A DNA stretch of 64,000 nucleotides from Sphingobacterium sp. ML3W (GCF_029542085.1 NZ_CP107036.1:806001-870000); one strand, 5' to 3'. Shown: positions 55,513 through 63,785, numbered from the stretch's first letter. Notes: generated by a model not told the origin, from the letters alone. A program made the numbers and translations.

Positions 55513-55588
55513 ATTCGAACTATCTTTTCAAAACCGTATAAAAGCTCGATTATGACTATTTTCAAAATAGCTGCCATGATTCTGCCAT
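55513..55588. repeat. right border repeat of the defence island (att-like)
   Basis: The 23-bp core at 55566-55588 has one mismatch to the left core, and ATTCGAACTA lies 53 bp before it. A+T-rich island sequence ends here. See the left border at 42586. Confidence 0.6.
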
Positions 55589-55759
55589 TATTAGCGAAGT
55601 ACAATGAATTGCCAATGGCAAATTTATTCTAGATGGCTATCATGCCCCAAGTGGATATTTTTATTAGAAAAAATAAAAAATGTTTCTGATTTTAGAATAA
55701 AACAATAATTCGTAAACTGTAGGAATATTACCTCTACAAAATCTGAACACTTTAACAAA

Positions 55760-56578
55760 ATGAGCTACGAAAATTTATTCGAACAATTTAAAAATTACTA
55801 TTTCAACAACTACACTTATGTTGGAATCTCCGGAAACGGAAATTTTACGAGGCAAATGACTATGAACACTATTGTTTTTATATTGGCCATATGTCTTATG
55901 TTATCCGTTTATGTACCCTGGGAAAGGCTACTCGGCATTGCTCAATGTTGTTCAGCTTTACTTTCTATAATGGGAGTAGTTCTTTCTATTATACTGTTCG
56001 TATGTCACTCTTTTAGGGTACGATCGAAGTTCAATAAAAATGCATCGGCAGTAATTCTATCAGACGATTCGAAAAATTTATCGAATCTTTTAGAAGAATA
56101 TCTTAAGAAGAACAACGATGAAGTAAACACTTTTATCATTGATCGGCTCATCTTTTATTGTCATCAACGAATAGAGTTATGGAAACAAACTGCGATAATT
56201 GTTTTGTCGTCATTTATTGTTGTTTTGTCTGCAATTATAGGAGTGTTTTTGGGACCGCTTCTTATAGAATATTTAGGAGGTAAAGTTGATTGTCCCAGAC
56301 TAACAATGGAACAAAATATAAAGTATTTGGGGCTATCTTTACTTTTCTTGATAGGAGTAAGCTGCCTTCAATACCAATTCATAAGGGGACGATTGGGGCC
56401 AATATATCAATATCAACAATTTAATAACAGTTTAGAAGAACTTAAAAATCACTTAAATGAAAAAGAGGAAGATGTTAAAAGAAAGAAATTAGTCAAAGAG
56501 CTATTAACACAAATGGAAAATGAAAACTTATCGAAAAAAGGTTGGTTAAAAAAACTAGTCTATAACTTCCTGAAATAG
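55760..56578 (+). CDS. four-helix membrane protein with coiled-coil tail
   Basis: 272 residues with four hydrophobic helices at about 37-55, 63-90, 140-170 and 190-210 (NTIVFILAICLMLSVYV, LLSIMGVVLSIILFV, IIVLSSFIVVLSAIIGVF, LGLSLLFLIGVSCLQY). A charged, coiled-coil-like end follows (LEELKNHLNEKEEDVKRKK). No family recognised. The plan fits small membrane effectors but also ordinary inner-membrane proteins. Confidence 0.6.
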   Translation: MSYENLFEQFKNYYFNNYTYVGISGNGNFTRQMTMNTIVFILAICLMLSVYVPWERLLGIAQCCSALLSIMGVVLSIILFVCHSFRVRSKFNKNASAVILSDDSKNLSNLLEEYLKKNNDEVNTFIIDRLIFYCHQRIELWKQTAIIVLSSFIVVLSAIIGVFLGPLLIEYLGGKVDCPRLTMEQNIKYLGLSLLFLIGVSCLQYQFIRGRLGPIYQYQQFNNSLEELKNHLNEKEEDVKRKKLVKELLTQMENENLSKKGWLKKLVYNFLK

Positions 56579-56606
56579 GACATTCGTTGTAAGCGAACAT
56601 TAGTCA

Positions 56607-57131
56607 TTGTGGCAATATTTTATTACAAGTCAATCAAAACCAAATATGAATTTTAGTATCGCTTTAACAATGGACACTAGGGCAGGAGGTAAGAGCCATA
56701 TCCTAACGAACCTTTCTACTTATATGAAGGCATTTTTTAAAGACAGGGATTATGGCGCTGATCTTCTAAACTATACGCTAGGTTTTACCAGCGTATTGGC
56801 TCCAGAAGGATTTGGACATTTCTTCGAGAAGAAGAAGCCGTTATATGTTTCTGATAGAACAACTAAGAATAGATTTATAGGCGAGCAACACCATATGTAC
56901 AGACTATTCATAGATAATATTGTAATTGAGCCTGATGAGTATGAAGATTTTGTATCAGGGACTGATCTTTATAGTTTGGAAATCATTAAAGATAAAATTT
57001 TGGAATCTCTATCCAGTTTGGATCGTTTACCCAGAAAGGTAAAAGACTTTGATAAAGAAAAATTCAGAATAGATATGGTAAACCTGCTTGCACAAACAGA
57101 TGAAGAACATATCATTTCTTTTCAACCTTAA
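56607..57131 (+). CDS. possible immunity-type protein, unknown function
   Basis: 174 residues, soluble, no signal. Starts at a TTG (MWQYFITSQ) or at the ATG 56646 (MNFSIALTM). Acidic, with YVSDRTTKNRFIGEQ and NIVIEPDEYEDFVSGTD. Size and composition resemble immunity proteins of polymorphic toxins, but I cannot name the family with confidence. 28 bp after the membrane protein; its end overlaps a convergent gene by 20 bp. Confidence 0.45.
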   Translation: MWQYFITSQSKPNMNFSIALTMDTRAGGKSHILTNLSTYMKAFFKDRDYGADLLNYTLGFTSVLAPEGFGHFFEKKKPLYVSDRTTKNRFIGEQHHMYRLFIDNIVIEPDEYEDFVSGTDLYSLEIIKDKILESLSSLDRLPRKVKDFDKEKFRIDMVNLLAQTDEEHIISFQP

Positions 57132-57477
57132 ATACCAGTCCACAGGCAACTGCGATAGCGGAATACATCAACACAAATCTTAGGTTCCAAGTATTCGACA
57201 ACAGAAAGCATGTTATGCAAATTCCAATTACTGTTAGTGAAATCAAAATCGGTTTTACCCATTTTATATTGACTTTGTAACGATCCAATAGAAAAAATAC
57301 TACTATATAAGCGAGTAAAGTTGGTAGTGAAAGAATTGTACTACCGATGAATATATAAGGAAAAAGCCAAAGGTCTTTATAAATTACATCGTCGTCAAAC
57401 AGTCCAAATGTCGGAAGTAAGAATGCAGCTAGCAGTATAGTACATCCCCAGTGCAAAAATATATATGACCACCTCAT
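57112..57477 (-). CDS. small four-helix membrane protein
   Basis: 121 residues, almost entirely hydrophobic helices (WGCTILLAAFLLPTFG, LPTLLAYIVVFFLL, ILISLTVIGICITCFLL, MYSAIAVACGLVF). No family recognised. Its ATG directly follows the stop codon of the HIT gene (TAGATG), so the two are cotranscribed. Confidence 0.6.
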   Translation of the reverse strand: MRWSYIFLHWGCTILLAAFLLPTFGLFDDDVIYKDLWLFPYIFIGSTILSLPTLLAYIVVFFLLDRYKVNIKWVKPILISLTVIGICITCFLLSNTWNLRFVLMYSAIAVACGLVFKVEKK

Positions 57478-57852
57478 CTAGTAACTACCCTTACTCGGTA
57501 TCACATGCCGCACACCACCTCTAGGATTTTCCATGTCTCCAATATAACGAGGAATCAAGTGGCAATGAAAATGGAACACCGTTTGTCCGGTAGATTCACC
57601 GCAGTTCATGCCGATGTTGTAGCCATCGGGGGTGAACTCAGATTCTACCAAGGATCGGGCTAGGCCGATCGCATTATCTAAGTCAGCTTTTTCATCATTA
57701 GTGAGCTTGAAATAATCCTCACGAAGCGCTTTGCTAATAATTAATGTATGACCAGGGCTAACTGGAAAGCCATCTCGGATCAAGAAGAAATGTTGTGTTT
57801 CTCCGATTTGTCTGTCGGTTGGTAGTTCTAAAAAGTTTTTTATACTGCTCAT
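57478..57852 (-). CDS. HIT-family hydrolase
   Basis: The histidine triad is HFHCHLIPRY (HxHxH), with the upstream strand FFLIRDGFPVSPGHTLIISK and the nucleotide-binding GYNIGMNCGESTGQTV. HIT proteins hydrolyse adenosine 5'-monophosphoramidates or dinucleoside polyphosphates. The start MSSIKNFLEL at 57852 is preferred to one 11 codons upstream with a lysine-rich extension. Confidence 0.9.
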   Translation of the reverse strand: MSSIKNFLELPTDRQIGETQHFFLIRDGFPVSPGHTLIISKALREDYFKLTNDEKADLDNAIGLARSLVESEFTPDGYNIGMNCGESTGQTVFHFHCHLIPRYIGDMENPRGGVRHVIPSKGSY

Positions 57853-58044
57853 GGCTAAATTTCTATAGCGTTTTTTTTTCATCATGAAATAGGGAAGGAG
57901 TTTGTACTTAATCTATTATAACTCCAGTTTTATTTTGCCACAAGTGATTTTGCTTTTTTCAATGCGTCATCAATTATATTCATCAACAATTCTATGTTCG
58001 AATAAATTTCTTCCTTTGGAAGCATAGGATCTGCAGATTTTTAT

Positions 58045-58425
58045 TTAGAAAATTGGTGTTTTTTGTTTTTGCAACCTGTTCTCTTTAATGATGAGTTGTT
58101 TATGTTGTTTACCCCAATCAATCATTTGCAATATCAAGTTTCCATAGGCTTTGGCGTGTTCGGTAAACTCATATTCAATGATAGTCGTGAAGTCAGGGTC
58201 TACTTTTCGGGTAATCAGCATATTATCCTCGAGCTCTTTCAGATTTCGGGAAAGCATTCTTGTTGTGATACCCGGAATACTGCGCTCAATATCAGTAAAT
58301 CGCTTGTTGCCACAACAAATTGAATAGATGATCGGTAGCTTCCATTTACCACCAATCACATAGATGGTATCCTGTAACGCCTGTACATCATCTTTATCTA
58401 TTTTAGTTTTTGCACTTTCAGCCAT
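58045..58425 (-). CDS. HxlR-family transcriptional regulator
   Basis: The winged-helix core of the HxlR/DUF24 group: VIGGKWKLPIIYSICCGNKR (recognition of the family), FTDIERSIPGITTRMLSRNL (helix-turn-helix), KELEDNMLITRKV and YEFTEHAKAYG. Cys residues in SICCGN could sense electrophiles. Divergent from the oxidoreductase operon at 58609, so it likely represses that operon and itself. Confidence 0.9.
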   Translation of the reverse strand: MAESAKTKIDKDDVQALQDTIYVIGGKWKLPIIYSICCGNKRFTDIERSIPGITTRMLSRNLKELEDNMLITRKVDPDFTTIIEYEFTEHAKAYGNLILQMIDWGKQHKQLIIKENRLQKQKTPIF

Positions 58426-58574
58426 TATATGTAACCTAATATCTGTTGTACTAAATTAAGTTTTTTAGTTCATTTAAGCAATTTGTGCCCCTATTGATCA
58501 AAGTGTTTAAGGTGGGTTTGTAGCCAGTGGGTATCATCGGTGATAGTAACTCCATATTCCAGTAATGAGCATAG

Positions 58575-58582
58575 TAACTTTG
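58575..58582 (+). promoter_or_regulatory. -7 promoter element of the oxidoreductase operon
   Basis: TAACTTTG, 26 bp before the ATG at 58609, in the divergent HxlR/oxidoreductase intergenic region where the operator should lie. Confidence 0.5.
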
Positions 58583-58608
58583 TGCTATAAATAAATTTTG
58601 ATTGCACA

Positions 58609-59568
58609 ATGAAAGCAGTTATTTTAAAATCCCAGGGAGGCACAGAGCAATTGATGATGGCAGATCTCCCTATACCACATCCCGGAAATGGAGAGGTTCT
58701 TATAAAAGTTCATGCCATCGGCATTAATCCGACTGATGTGTATGCTAGGCGGGATAGTCGATTGGATTATATTTTCAATGGAGAATCACCGAAGATCCTT
58801 GGATGGGATATCTCTGGGGAGATCGTGGAGATAGGAGCGGATACAGCACATTTCAAAGTAGGTGATGCGGTATTTGGTTTGTTGAATTTTCCGACCTATA
58901 CGACACCAGGACATGCCAAAGGCTACGCCGAGTACGTGGTGGCAAGTATCAATGATATCGCGCTCAAGCCAGCGAATATCAGCTATGAAGAAGCCGCCGC
59001 AGTACCAATGGCTGCATTAACGGTGTGGCAGCCGTTGAATAAGTTCAGGATCAAGCCTGGTGACCGGGTATTTATAACAGCAGCCGGCGGCGGTGTAGGC
59101 CATTTCGCAGTTCAGCTCGCTAAATATTTTGGGGCTTATGTTATCGCATTGGCATCAGGCGCTAAAAGAGAGTTCGTCTTGGGATTGGGAGCCGATGAGT
59201 TTATAGATTATCAGACTACCAATTTTCTTGACATCCTGTCTCCGGTTGATTATGTCATCGAAGGACTACGTGATGAGCATATTGCTAAATCTATGCAGGC
59301 GCTTAAGGATGGTGCAACCTTGCTTAGCCTCTGGGATCATATCGTAGACAGTAAGTGGGCAGATTTGGCTGTTCAGCGCAATATTAATGCATTTTACAAT
59401 AACGTAGTATCAAATGGACAAGATATGAAAGCACTTGCCCGATTGTTGGAAGAACAAAAATTAGTGCCTCACATATCCAAGCGATTTGGACTCGATGAAA
59501 TCCCATTGGCGCATTCGGCGATAGAAAGCAATCATACCACAGGAAAAGTGATTATCAGGGTTCTCTAA
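58609..59568 (+). CDS. NADP-dependent quinone oxidoreductase-like (MDR) enzyme
   Basis: 319 residues of the medium-chain dehydrogenase/reductase family without zinc ligands: HAIGINPTDVYARR, GWDISGEIVEIG, FITAAGGGVGHFAVQLAKYF (NADP site) and the C-terminal NHTTGKVIIRVL. It reduces quinones or enones. HxlR-controlled operons of this kind are often induced by electrophilic or quinone stress. First gene of a three-gene run with SnoaL-like and SDR genes. Confidence 0.9.
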   Translation: MKAVILKSQGGTEQLMMADLPIPHPGNGEVLIKVHAIGINPTDVYARRDSRLDYIFNGESPKILGWDISGEIVEIGADTAHFKVGDAVFGLLNFPTYTTPGHAKGYAEYVVASINDIALKPANISYEEAAAVPMAALTVWQPLNKFRIKPGDRVFITAAGGGVGHFAVQLAKYFGAYVIALASGAKREFVLGLGADEFIDYQTTNFLDILSPVDYVIEGLRDEHIAKSMQALKDGATLLSLWDHIVDSKWADLAVQRNINAFYNNVVSNGQDMKALARLLEEQKLVPHISKRFGLDEIPLAHSAIESNHTTGKVIIRVL

Positions 59569-59585
59569 ACACAGGAATTTCGGAT

Positions 59586-60032
59586 ATGAAAGATATAACG
59601 AATATAAACTATATACTGGCTGTAGACGCAATTAAAGATTTACAAGCCAAATACTGCCGATTTGTCGACCAGAAAAATTGGGATCAGCTAAAGGGATTAT
59701 TTTCACAGCAGCCAACATTAACTTTTTATGCGGTTGATGGATCTATCTTATATGAATTTCATAGCAGTGATCAATTCATTGAAGCATGTAAAACAATTGA
59801 GGAAGCAGTTTCCATTCATCAAATTCATCATGCGGAGATACAGCTGATCGGAGAGACACAGGCTAAGGCTATAGTGGCCATGGAAGATCGGATCTATTTT
59901 GATGCAGACAAAGAAAGTCCATTTAAGAAATTTCACGGATTTGGCTTCTATTACAACCATTATGAATACGTTGACGGGCAATGGAAAATTCGTGAGGTCA
60001 AATTAAAAAGGCTAAAGCTGGACATTTCCTAA
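59586..60032 (+). CDS. SnoaL/NTF2-like protein
   Basis: 148 residues with the NTF2-like cone fold pattern: AVDAIKDLQAKYCRFVDQKN, WDQLKGLFSQ, FIEACKTIEEAVSIHQIHHA and YNHYEYVDGQWKIREVKLKR. Family members bind or isomerise small molecules. 17 bp after the oxidoreductase gene, so it probably belongs to the same detoxification operon. Confidence 0.85.
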   Translation: MKDITNINYILAVDAIKDLQAKYCRFVDQKNWDQLKGLFSQQPTLTFYAVDGSILYEFHSSDQFIEACKTIEEAVSIHQIHHAEIQLIGETQAKAIVAMEDRIYFDADKESPFKKFHGFGFYYNHYEYVDGQWKIREVKLKRLKLDIS

Positions 60033-60098
60033 GGGCCATTTTACTGCCCAGATATATCCGTTTAATAAAATTGGAGTAAAAAATTAAATTCAAATAAG

Positions 60099-60848
60099 AT
60101 GTCAAAATTAAATGAAAAAGTAGCGTTCGTTACCGGTGGAACACGTGGTATGGGACGTGCCATCGTGGAGCGTCTAGCAAAAGAAGGTGCTACAGTTGCT
60201 TTTACCTACCTAAATTCTGATCAGGTAGCGCAGCAGATTGTAGATGAGATAAATCAAAATGGTGGCAAAGCATTCGCAATCAAAGCAGATGGTTCACGGA
60301 AGGGGGCAGTTGGCAAAGCAATTGAAGATGCTGTAATTCTATTTCAGAAGATAGATATACTGGTGAACAATGCTGCTTTATCGGTGGGAGGTACTATCGA
60401 AACGTCTGACGAAAGATCGCACGAATACGATCGCCAAATCGATGTAAATATCCGTTCGGTGACCGAAGCCGTGCGTACTGCGCAAAAGTATATGCCAGAT
60501 GGCGGGCGTATTGTAAATATAGCCTCCGTTGGCGGTATCCGGATCGGAGGGCCAGGTTTATCAGATTATGTTGCGACCAAAGCTGCTATTTCTGCATATA
60601 CGAGAGGATTGGCTTGGGACTTAGCACCTCGACAAATTACGGTCAATAGCGTAGAGCCCGGAGCGACAGATACAGATATGCTACAAAAAGCAGACGAGGC
60701 TGTCCGACAACATTATATGAACGCGATACCTTTAAAGCGTTTTGCACAGCCAGAGGAGATCGCAGCGCTAGTTAATTTCTTGGTGGGAGATGAAGCAGGA
60801 TATATTACTGGAAGCAGTTTTACCATCGATGGTGGTATCTCCGCTTAA
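60099..60848 (+). CDS. SDR-family oxidoreductase (FabG-like)
   Basis: 249 residues; VTGGTRGMGRAI (NADP site), NNAA, catalytic Ser in NIASVGGIR, and Tyr-Lys in DYVATKAAISAYTRGL; ends ITGSSFTIDGGISA. All catalytic residues are present, unlike in the SDR at 17680. It reduces a keto or aldehyde group. Third gene of the HxlR-linked operon. Confidence 0.92.
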   Translation: MSKLNEKVAFVTGGTRGMGRAIVERLAKEGATVAFTYLNSDQVAQQIVDEINQNGGKAFAIKADGSRKGAVGKAIEDAVILFQKIDILVNNAALSVGGTIETSDERSHEYDRQIDVNIRSVTEAVRTAQKYMPDGGRIVNIASVGGIRIGGPGLSDYVATKAAISAYTRGLAWDLAPRQITVNSVEPGATDTDMLQKADEAVRQHYMNAIPLKRFAQPEEIAALVNFLVGDEAGYITGSSFTIDGGISA

Positions 60849-60879
60849 GGAAATAGCTTCTACTGAAATATAAGTATTA

Positions 60880-60901
60880 CGCATTTTTATTTCGAAATGC
60901 G
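60880..60901 (+). terminator. weak hairpin after the oxidoreductase operon
   Basis: CGCATTT pairs with AAATGCG around an 8-nt loop; no long T-run follows. Confidence 0.4.
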
Positions 60902-60991
60902 GTTAATGATGTAGATTGCCAATAAAAAAGCTTTACTCTATTCTACACGAAATAAAGTATTTTAAGTTCACTCAATCAAAAGACCAGTTAC

Positions 60992-61333
60992 ATGGGCAAT
61001 CATCTTAAAAAACTAAAAAATTATATGCTCAATGATTTTCAGAATATAGGTGGAACAGCAAATATGCCTTTATTGGATCAGGGATCACTGCGTTCCTATG
61101 ACTGGTTTAATACTGATACGAATACACTTATGATCTGGGATAGATTTACTTTTAGATCTGCGGTTCCCAATGCTTCATCTACCACAAAAGGAGTTGTAAG
61201 CCAAGCCGCAATTTCTCCTGATAACGCAGGTAATCCATCTTCCGCATATACCCAGATGGAAATCCAATCCATACTGTCTGAGCTTCGGGATTTAAAGACC
61301 AAATTAAGAACAGTGGGGATTTTAGCAACATAA
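60992..61333 (+). CDS. C-terminal tail of a tail-spike-like protein
   Basis: 113 codons. GTANMPLLDQGSLRSYDWFN corresponds to the fibre-tip module of copy 3 (QEYFDTTLNRPVWW region). NASSTTKGVVSQAA and IQSILSELRDLKTKLRTVGI are the shared C-terminal part of the array proteins. The N-terminal domain, helix passenger and promoter cassette are missing, so it is either a truncated array member or a short stand-alone tip. It is followed by repeat copy B as copy 6 is by copy A. Confidence 0.7.
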   Translation: MGNHLKKLKNYMLNDFQNIGGTANMPLLDQGSLRSYDWFNTDTNTLMIWDRFTFRSAVPNASSTTKGVVSQAAISPDNAGNPSSAYTQMEIQSILSELRDLKTKLRTVGILAT

Positions 61334-61508
61334 TGACCTCTGTTTATTCGCTAAATTTGAGTCTGGATGATGATTAAAGTTTTAGTGTTTTGAACAACGT
61401 TTTATATGAAATGATCAATAGCTATTCCGGATAACGTGCTTATCTTTATGTATTGAAGAAACCATTCGCTGGTTTGCGGTTAGTTAAACCAACAAAACTG
61501 CCAAATTG

Positions 61509-61534
61509 CTTCCCTCTTCCGGTTAGGAGGGAGG
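61509..61534 (+). terminator. terminator after the tail-spike tail
   Basis: CTTCCCTC pairs with GAGGGAGG (one wobble pair), followed by a run of eight T. Confidence 0.8.
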
Positions 61535-61576
61535 TTTTTTTTGTTTTAGGGCTTCTATGTACTCAGATAGCTGCTA

Positions 61577-61972
61577 TTATTTAATTGATGTAGCGTAAGC
61601 GATATACTCGTTTACAATAGGCAGGTCAGCTTCTGCCCAGTCGTAGTCCCGCAGTTGATCGGCATCTACCCATATCGCTTGCGCATGTTCCAGCGCCTTT
61701 ACTTCACCAGCTCCTAGGCTGCATACAAAAGGATAGAGCTGCAGCGAAAAGTCAGCATAGTGATGCTCTGCCATCGTGAGCGCTTTGCGTATGGTGATAT
61801 CAATATCGATCTCCTCCTTGATCTCTCTGAGTAGGCAGTCTTCTTTCGATTCTCCGGTTTCGATCTTTCCTCCCGGAAATTCCCATTTCAACTGAAGTTT
61901 CATCGAAGCAGATCGTTGGCAGATCAGTATTTTATTGGCGTGTTCTATTATCGCGCAGGTTACTTGCAGCAT
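61577..61972 (-). CDS. Nudix hydrolase (MutT-like), intact copy
   Basis: 131 residues. Nudix box GGKIETGESKEDCLLREIKE continuing EID fits GX5EX7REUXEEXGU except at the last Gly. The N-terminal LQVTCAIIEHANKILICQRS and the C-terminal AIWVDADQLRDYDWAEADL match MutT-like pyrophosphohydrolases and the CTP-pyrophosphohydrolase subgroup. It hydrolyses a nucleoside triphosphate or similar diphosphate. The duplicate at 41614 is a nonsense pseudogene. Confidence 0.9.
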   Translation of the reverse strand: MLQVTCAIIEHANKILICQRSASMKLQLKWEFPGGKIETGESKEDCLLREIKEEIDIDITIRKALTMAEHHYADFSLQLYPFVCSLGAGEVKALEHAQAIWVDADQLRDYDWAEADLPIVNEYIAYATSIK

Positions 61973-62194
61973 ATGATTTAAAGGTAATGATTATCTCACA
62001 ATAGAGTTGCCTACAATATAATATTATACGTTTTCTGTAGAATACGGTCTGCTGAATTAACTATAGATTTTCAGAGCGCAGCTATAAGAATCATACGGGT
62101 CAAGATCCTTGATTGAAAGAATTTTCAAGTTCTACTGTTAATTACATCTACATAATTAGCCGTTTTTATGTAAGTTTGAATAGACTAAATTGTG

Positions 62195-62401
62195 ATGGCT
62201 GAATTCAAAGAACATATCGAAATATTTAGGGAAACTATTGGTGCACAGTTTGAAGCTTGGCGGGTGCTCATCGATCCTAAGGAAAAGCTGTATCCCGTTT
62301 ATTGGTAATGGGATGGGAGTAAGTTTGGGGATCGAGACTTGGCTGTAAAGAATATGAAACGTCGTTATCCAGCTTTAGAAATCAGGTTCTGCCGATCCTG
62401 A
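62195..62401 (+). pseudogene. small ORF, nonsense-mutated copy
   Basis: Same length and frame as the gene at 42229, but the codon after PVYW is TAA where the other copy has AAA, cutting it at about residue 37. Downstream codons still align (LAVKNMKRRYPALEIRFCRS). Confidence 0.8.
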
Positions 62402-62654
62402 CCGTTTGATTTTATAGAAATGATTTTCTACTTTGTAGCTCTACGAACAAAGCGTGATATTAGGGAAAATCTTAATGTAACCGATTTATCTGAAAAACTA
62501 GATGATTCGGTTTATGGATATTGCTTAAAATTATTTACTTTTTAACTGCCGAAAGGCTACAAATAATTCGTATATTGAGTCGTTCGATAGAATTTTCGAG
62601 ACGACTAGCTAAATGTAACCTCATTCATGTCATAAACGATGTGAAGCTAATAAA

Positions 62655-63227
62655 ATGGAAAATATATCTAATAAAATCGGCTTAAGAAATAGAATTTGGG
62701 AAGATCTATATGACAGTAGGAAATCGGAAGAATTCTTATCATTATACATGGCTTCAAAAAAAAATAATAAAACTATATACGATGTTACTATAGCGACGAT
62801 TTCGATTTTAGGTGCTATTCTGACTACAGTTCAGAATCAGTTTGAGATACTTAAGAATAGTGCATTTATAGCGTGTTTAATAATCATAATAGTGCAATTA
62901 GCAGATAAAGCTTTGCCAAATTTGTTAATTAAAGATGATGTGATAAATAAGTTAAGTGAATACAGAATTAAGTATGTAACCCTTTATGAAAATTTAGATT
63001 TATTATGGTGCGAGTTTGAAGATCAAAGAATCAATTACGATCAAGCTTTTGAGAGATATTTTTCTCTTCGGCAATTAAATATATCTTTACAAGAACTCGA
63101 TAATTCAGTGTTGATTAAAGAGAATAAAAGACTTAATAAGATTGCTGAGGAAAGAACACAAATACACATGGACAAACACTTTTATCAATATAGTAATGAG
63201 CAAGAAACAAGTATCGAAAACAATTAA
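62655..63227 (+). CDS. SLATT-like membrane protein
   Basis: 190 residues. The N-terminal helix (RIWEDLYDSRKSEEFLSLYM) is followed by two transmembrane helices (VTIATISILGAILTTVQ and AFIACLIIIIVQLAD) and a long C-terminal coiled coil, the SLATT plan of pore-forming effectors linked to nucleotide-signalling and reverse-transcriptase defence systems. No nucleotide cyclase or RT is found beside it. Its stop overlaps the start of the first proline-tailed micro-ORF by 32 bp. Confidence 0.6.
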   Translation: MENISNKIGLRNRIWEDLYDSRKSEEFLSLYMASKKNNKTIYDVTIATISILGAILTTVQNQFEILKNSAFIACLIIIIVQLADKALPNLLIKDDVINKLSEYRIKYVTLYENLDLLWCEFEDQRINYDQAFERYFSLRQLNISLQELDNSVLIKENKRLNKIAEERTQIHMDKHFYQYSNEQETSIENN

Positions 63228-63327
63228 GATCATTAGGGAGCCTACCGGAGCTGTTCCGTTAGGAGGACAAATACCAACATCCAGAAATCCTCCCCCTCCA
63301 CCGATTAAATCACCTAAAAATAAGTAA
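63196..63327 (+). CDS. 43-residue proline-tailed peptide 1
   Basis: ATG inside the end of the SLATT gene in another frame. It reads MSKKQVSKTIKIIREPTG and ends SRNPPPPPIKSPKNK. Basic, no signal. It shares the core SRNPPPPP with the next ORF, 2 bp downstream. The conserved tail in two unequal proteins argues for real coding sequence. Confidence 0.5.
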   Translation: MSKKQVSKTIKIIREPTGAVPLGGQIPTSRNPPPPPIKSPKNK

Positions 63328-63329
63328 AT

Positions 63330-63455
63330 ATGAATAAATCAATTAAGCCAGACAAGGGAAATAATAGTGATAATGGTAAATTAACATACGTAGAAAAGGG
63401 ACAATTAAAACCTTCTAGAAATCCACCGCCCCCTCCTCCCAAAAAACAAAAATGA
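63330..63455 (+). CDS. 41-residue proline-tailed peptide 2
   Basis: Starts MNKSIKPDKGNNSDNGKL and ends PSRNPPPPPPKKQK. The N-terminal half differs completely from peptide 1; only the SRNPPPPP tail and following lysines are shared. Directly followed by a terminator, so SLATT, peptide 1 and peptide 2 make one transcript. Confidence 0.5.
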   Translation: MNKSIKPDKGNNSDNGKLTYVEKGQLKPSRNPPPPPPKKQK

Positions 63456-63507
63456 AAATTTTGTATTACCTTTGATTAGATAAATCTAGACAAAAAATTC
63501 TTTTAGC

Positions 63508-63536
63508 TCCTTCCTGAGGAAATCAGGAGGAAGCAT
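63508..63536 (+). terminator. terminator of the SLATT micro-operon
   Basis: CCTTCCTGA pairs with TCAGGAGG (one wobble pair) around GGAAA, followed by CATTTTTG. Confidence 0.65.
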
Positions 63537-63586
63537 TTTTGTCACTCACACTTCGATAGACTTTCAGAAGCGGAAAGGCTTCTTAT

Positions 63587-63706
63587 TTAAGTAACCATTA
63601 CAATCATCACCTCAATTTTTACATTTGCCCGCAAATGTCGATACTTTTGAGTGTTGTTTGAGTGCTTAAAGAAGACCTCGATCTGCTGTCGTTGTTTGTA
63701 AATGTG
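63587..63706 (-). pseudogene. transposase C-terminal remnant (IS4/DDE type)
   Basis: Minus-strand frame without a start reads HIYKQRQQIEVFFKHSNN and so on. IYK-x-RW-x-IE-x-FFK is the well-known last motif of DDE_Tnp_1 transposases, with the last catalytic Glu in IE; here RW is RQ. Both flanks are lost. Confidence 0.45.
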
Positions 63707-63785
63707 TTAATCTGATCAAAAAACGGTCAGCATTTAACGAAGGTTAATGGTAAAGGACGTTTCCGAAATTGTATATTTAAGGCTC

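Larger units (their letters stand above)
61405..62401. repeat. ~1-kb direct repeat, copy B (terminator, Nudix, small ORF)
   Basis: Second copy of the block at 41443-42435, same order and orientation, 18.97 kb away from it. Here the Nudix gene is intact and the small ORF is broken, the reverse of copy A. Confidence 0.9.

Noticed and set aside
42663..55565. Integrase or transposase within the defence island
   Set aside because: None of the island proteins has tyrosine or serine recombinase or DDE motifs; mobility is inferred only from the border repeats.
56607..57131. Naming as a specific Imm family
   Set aside because: The composition suggests an immunity protein, but no diagnostic motif was recognised and no toxin gene is adjacent.
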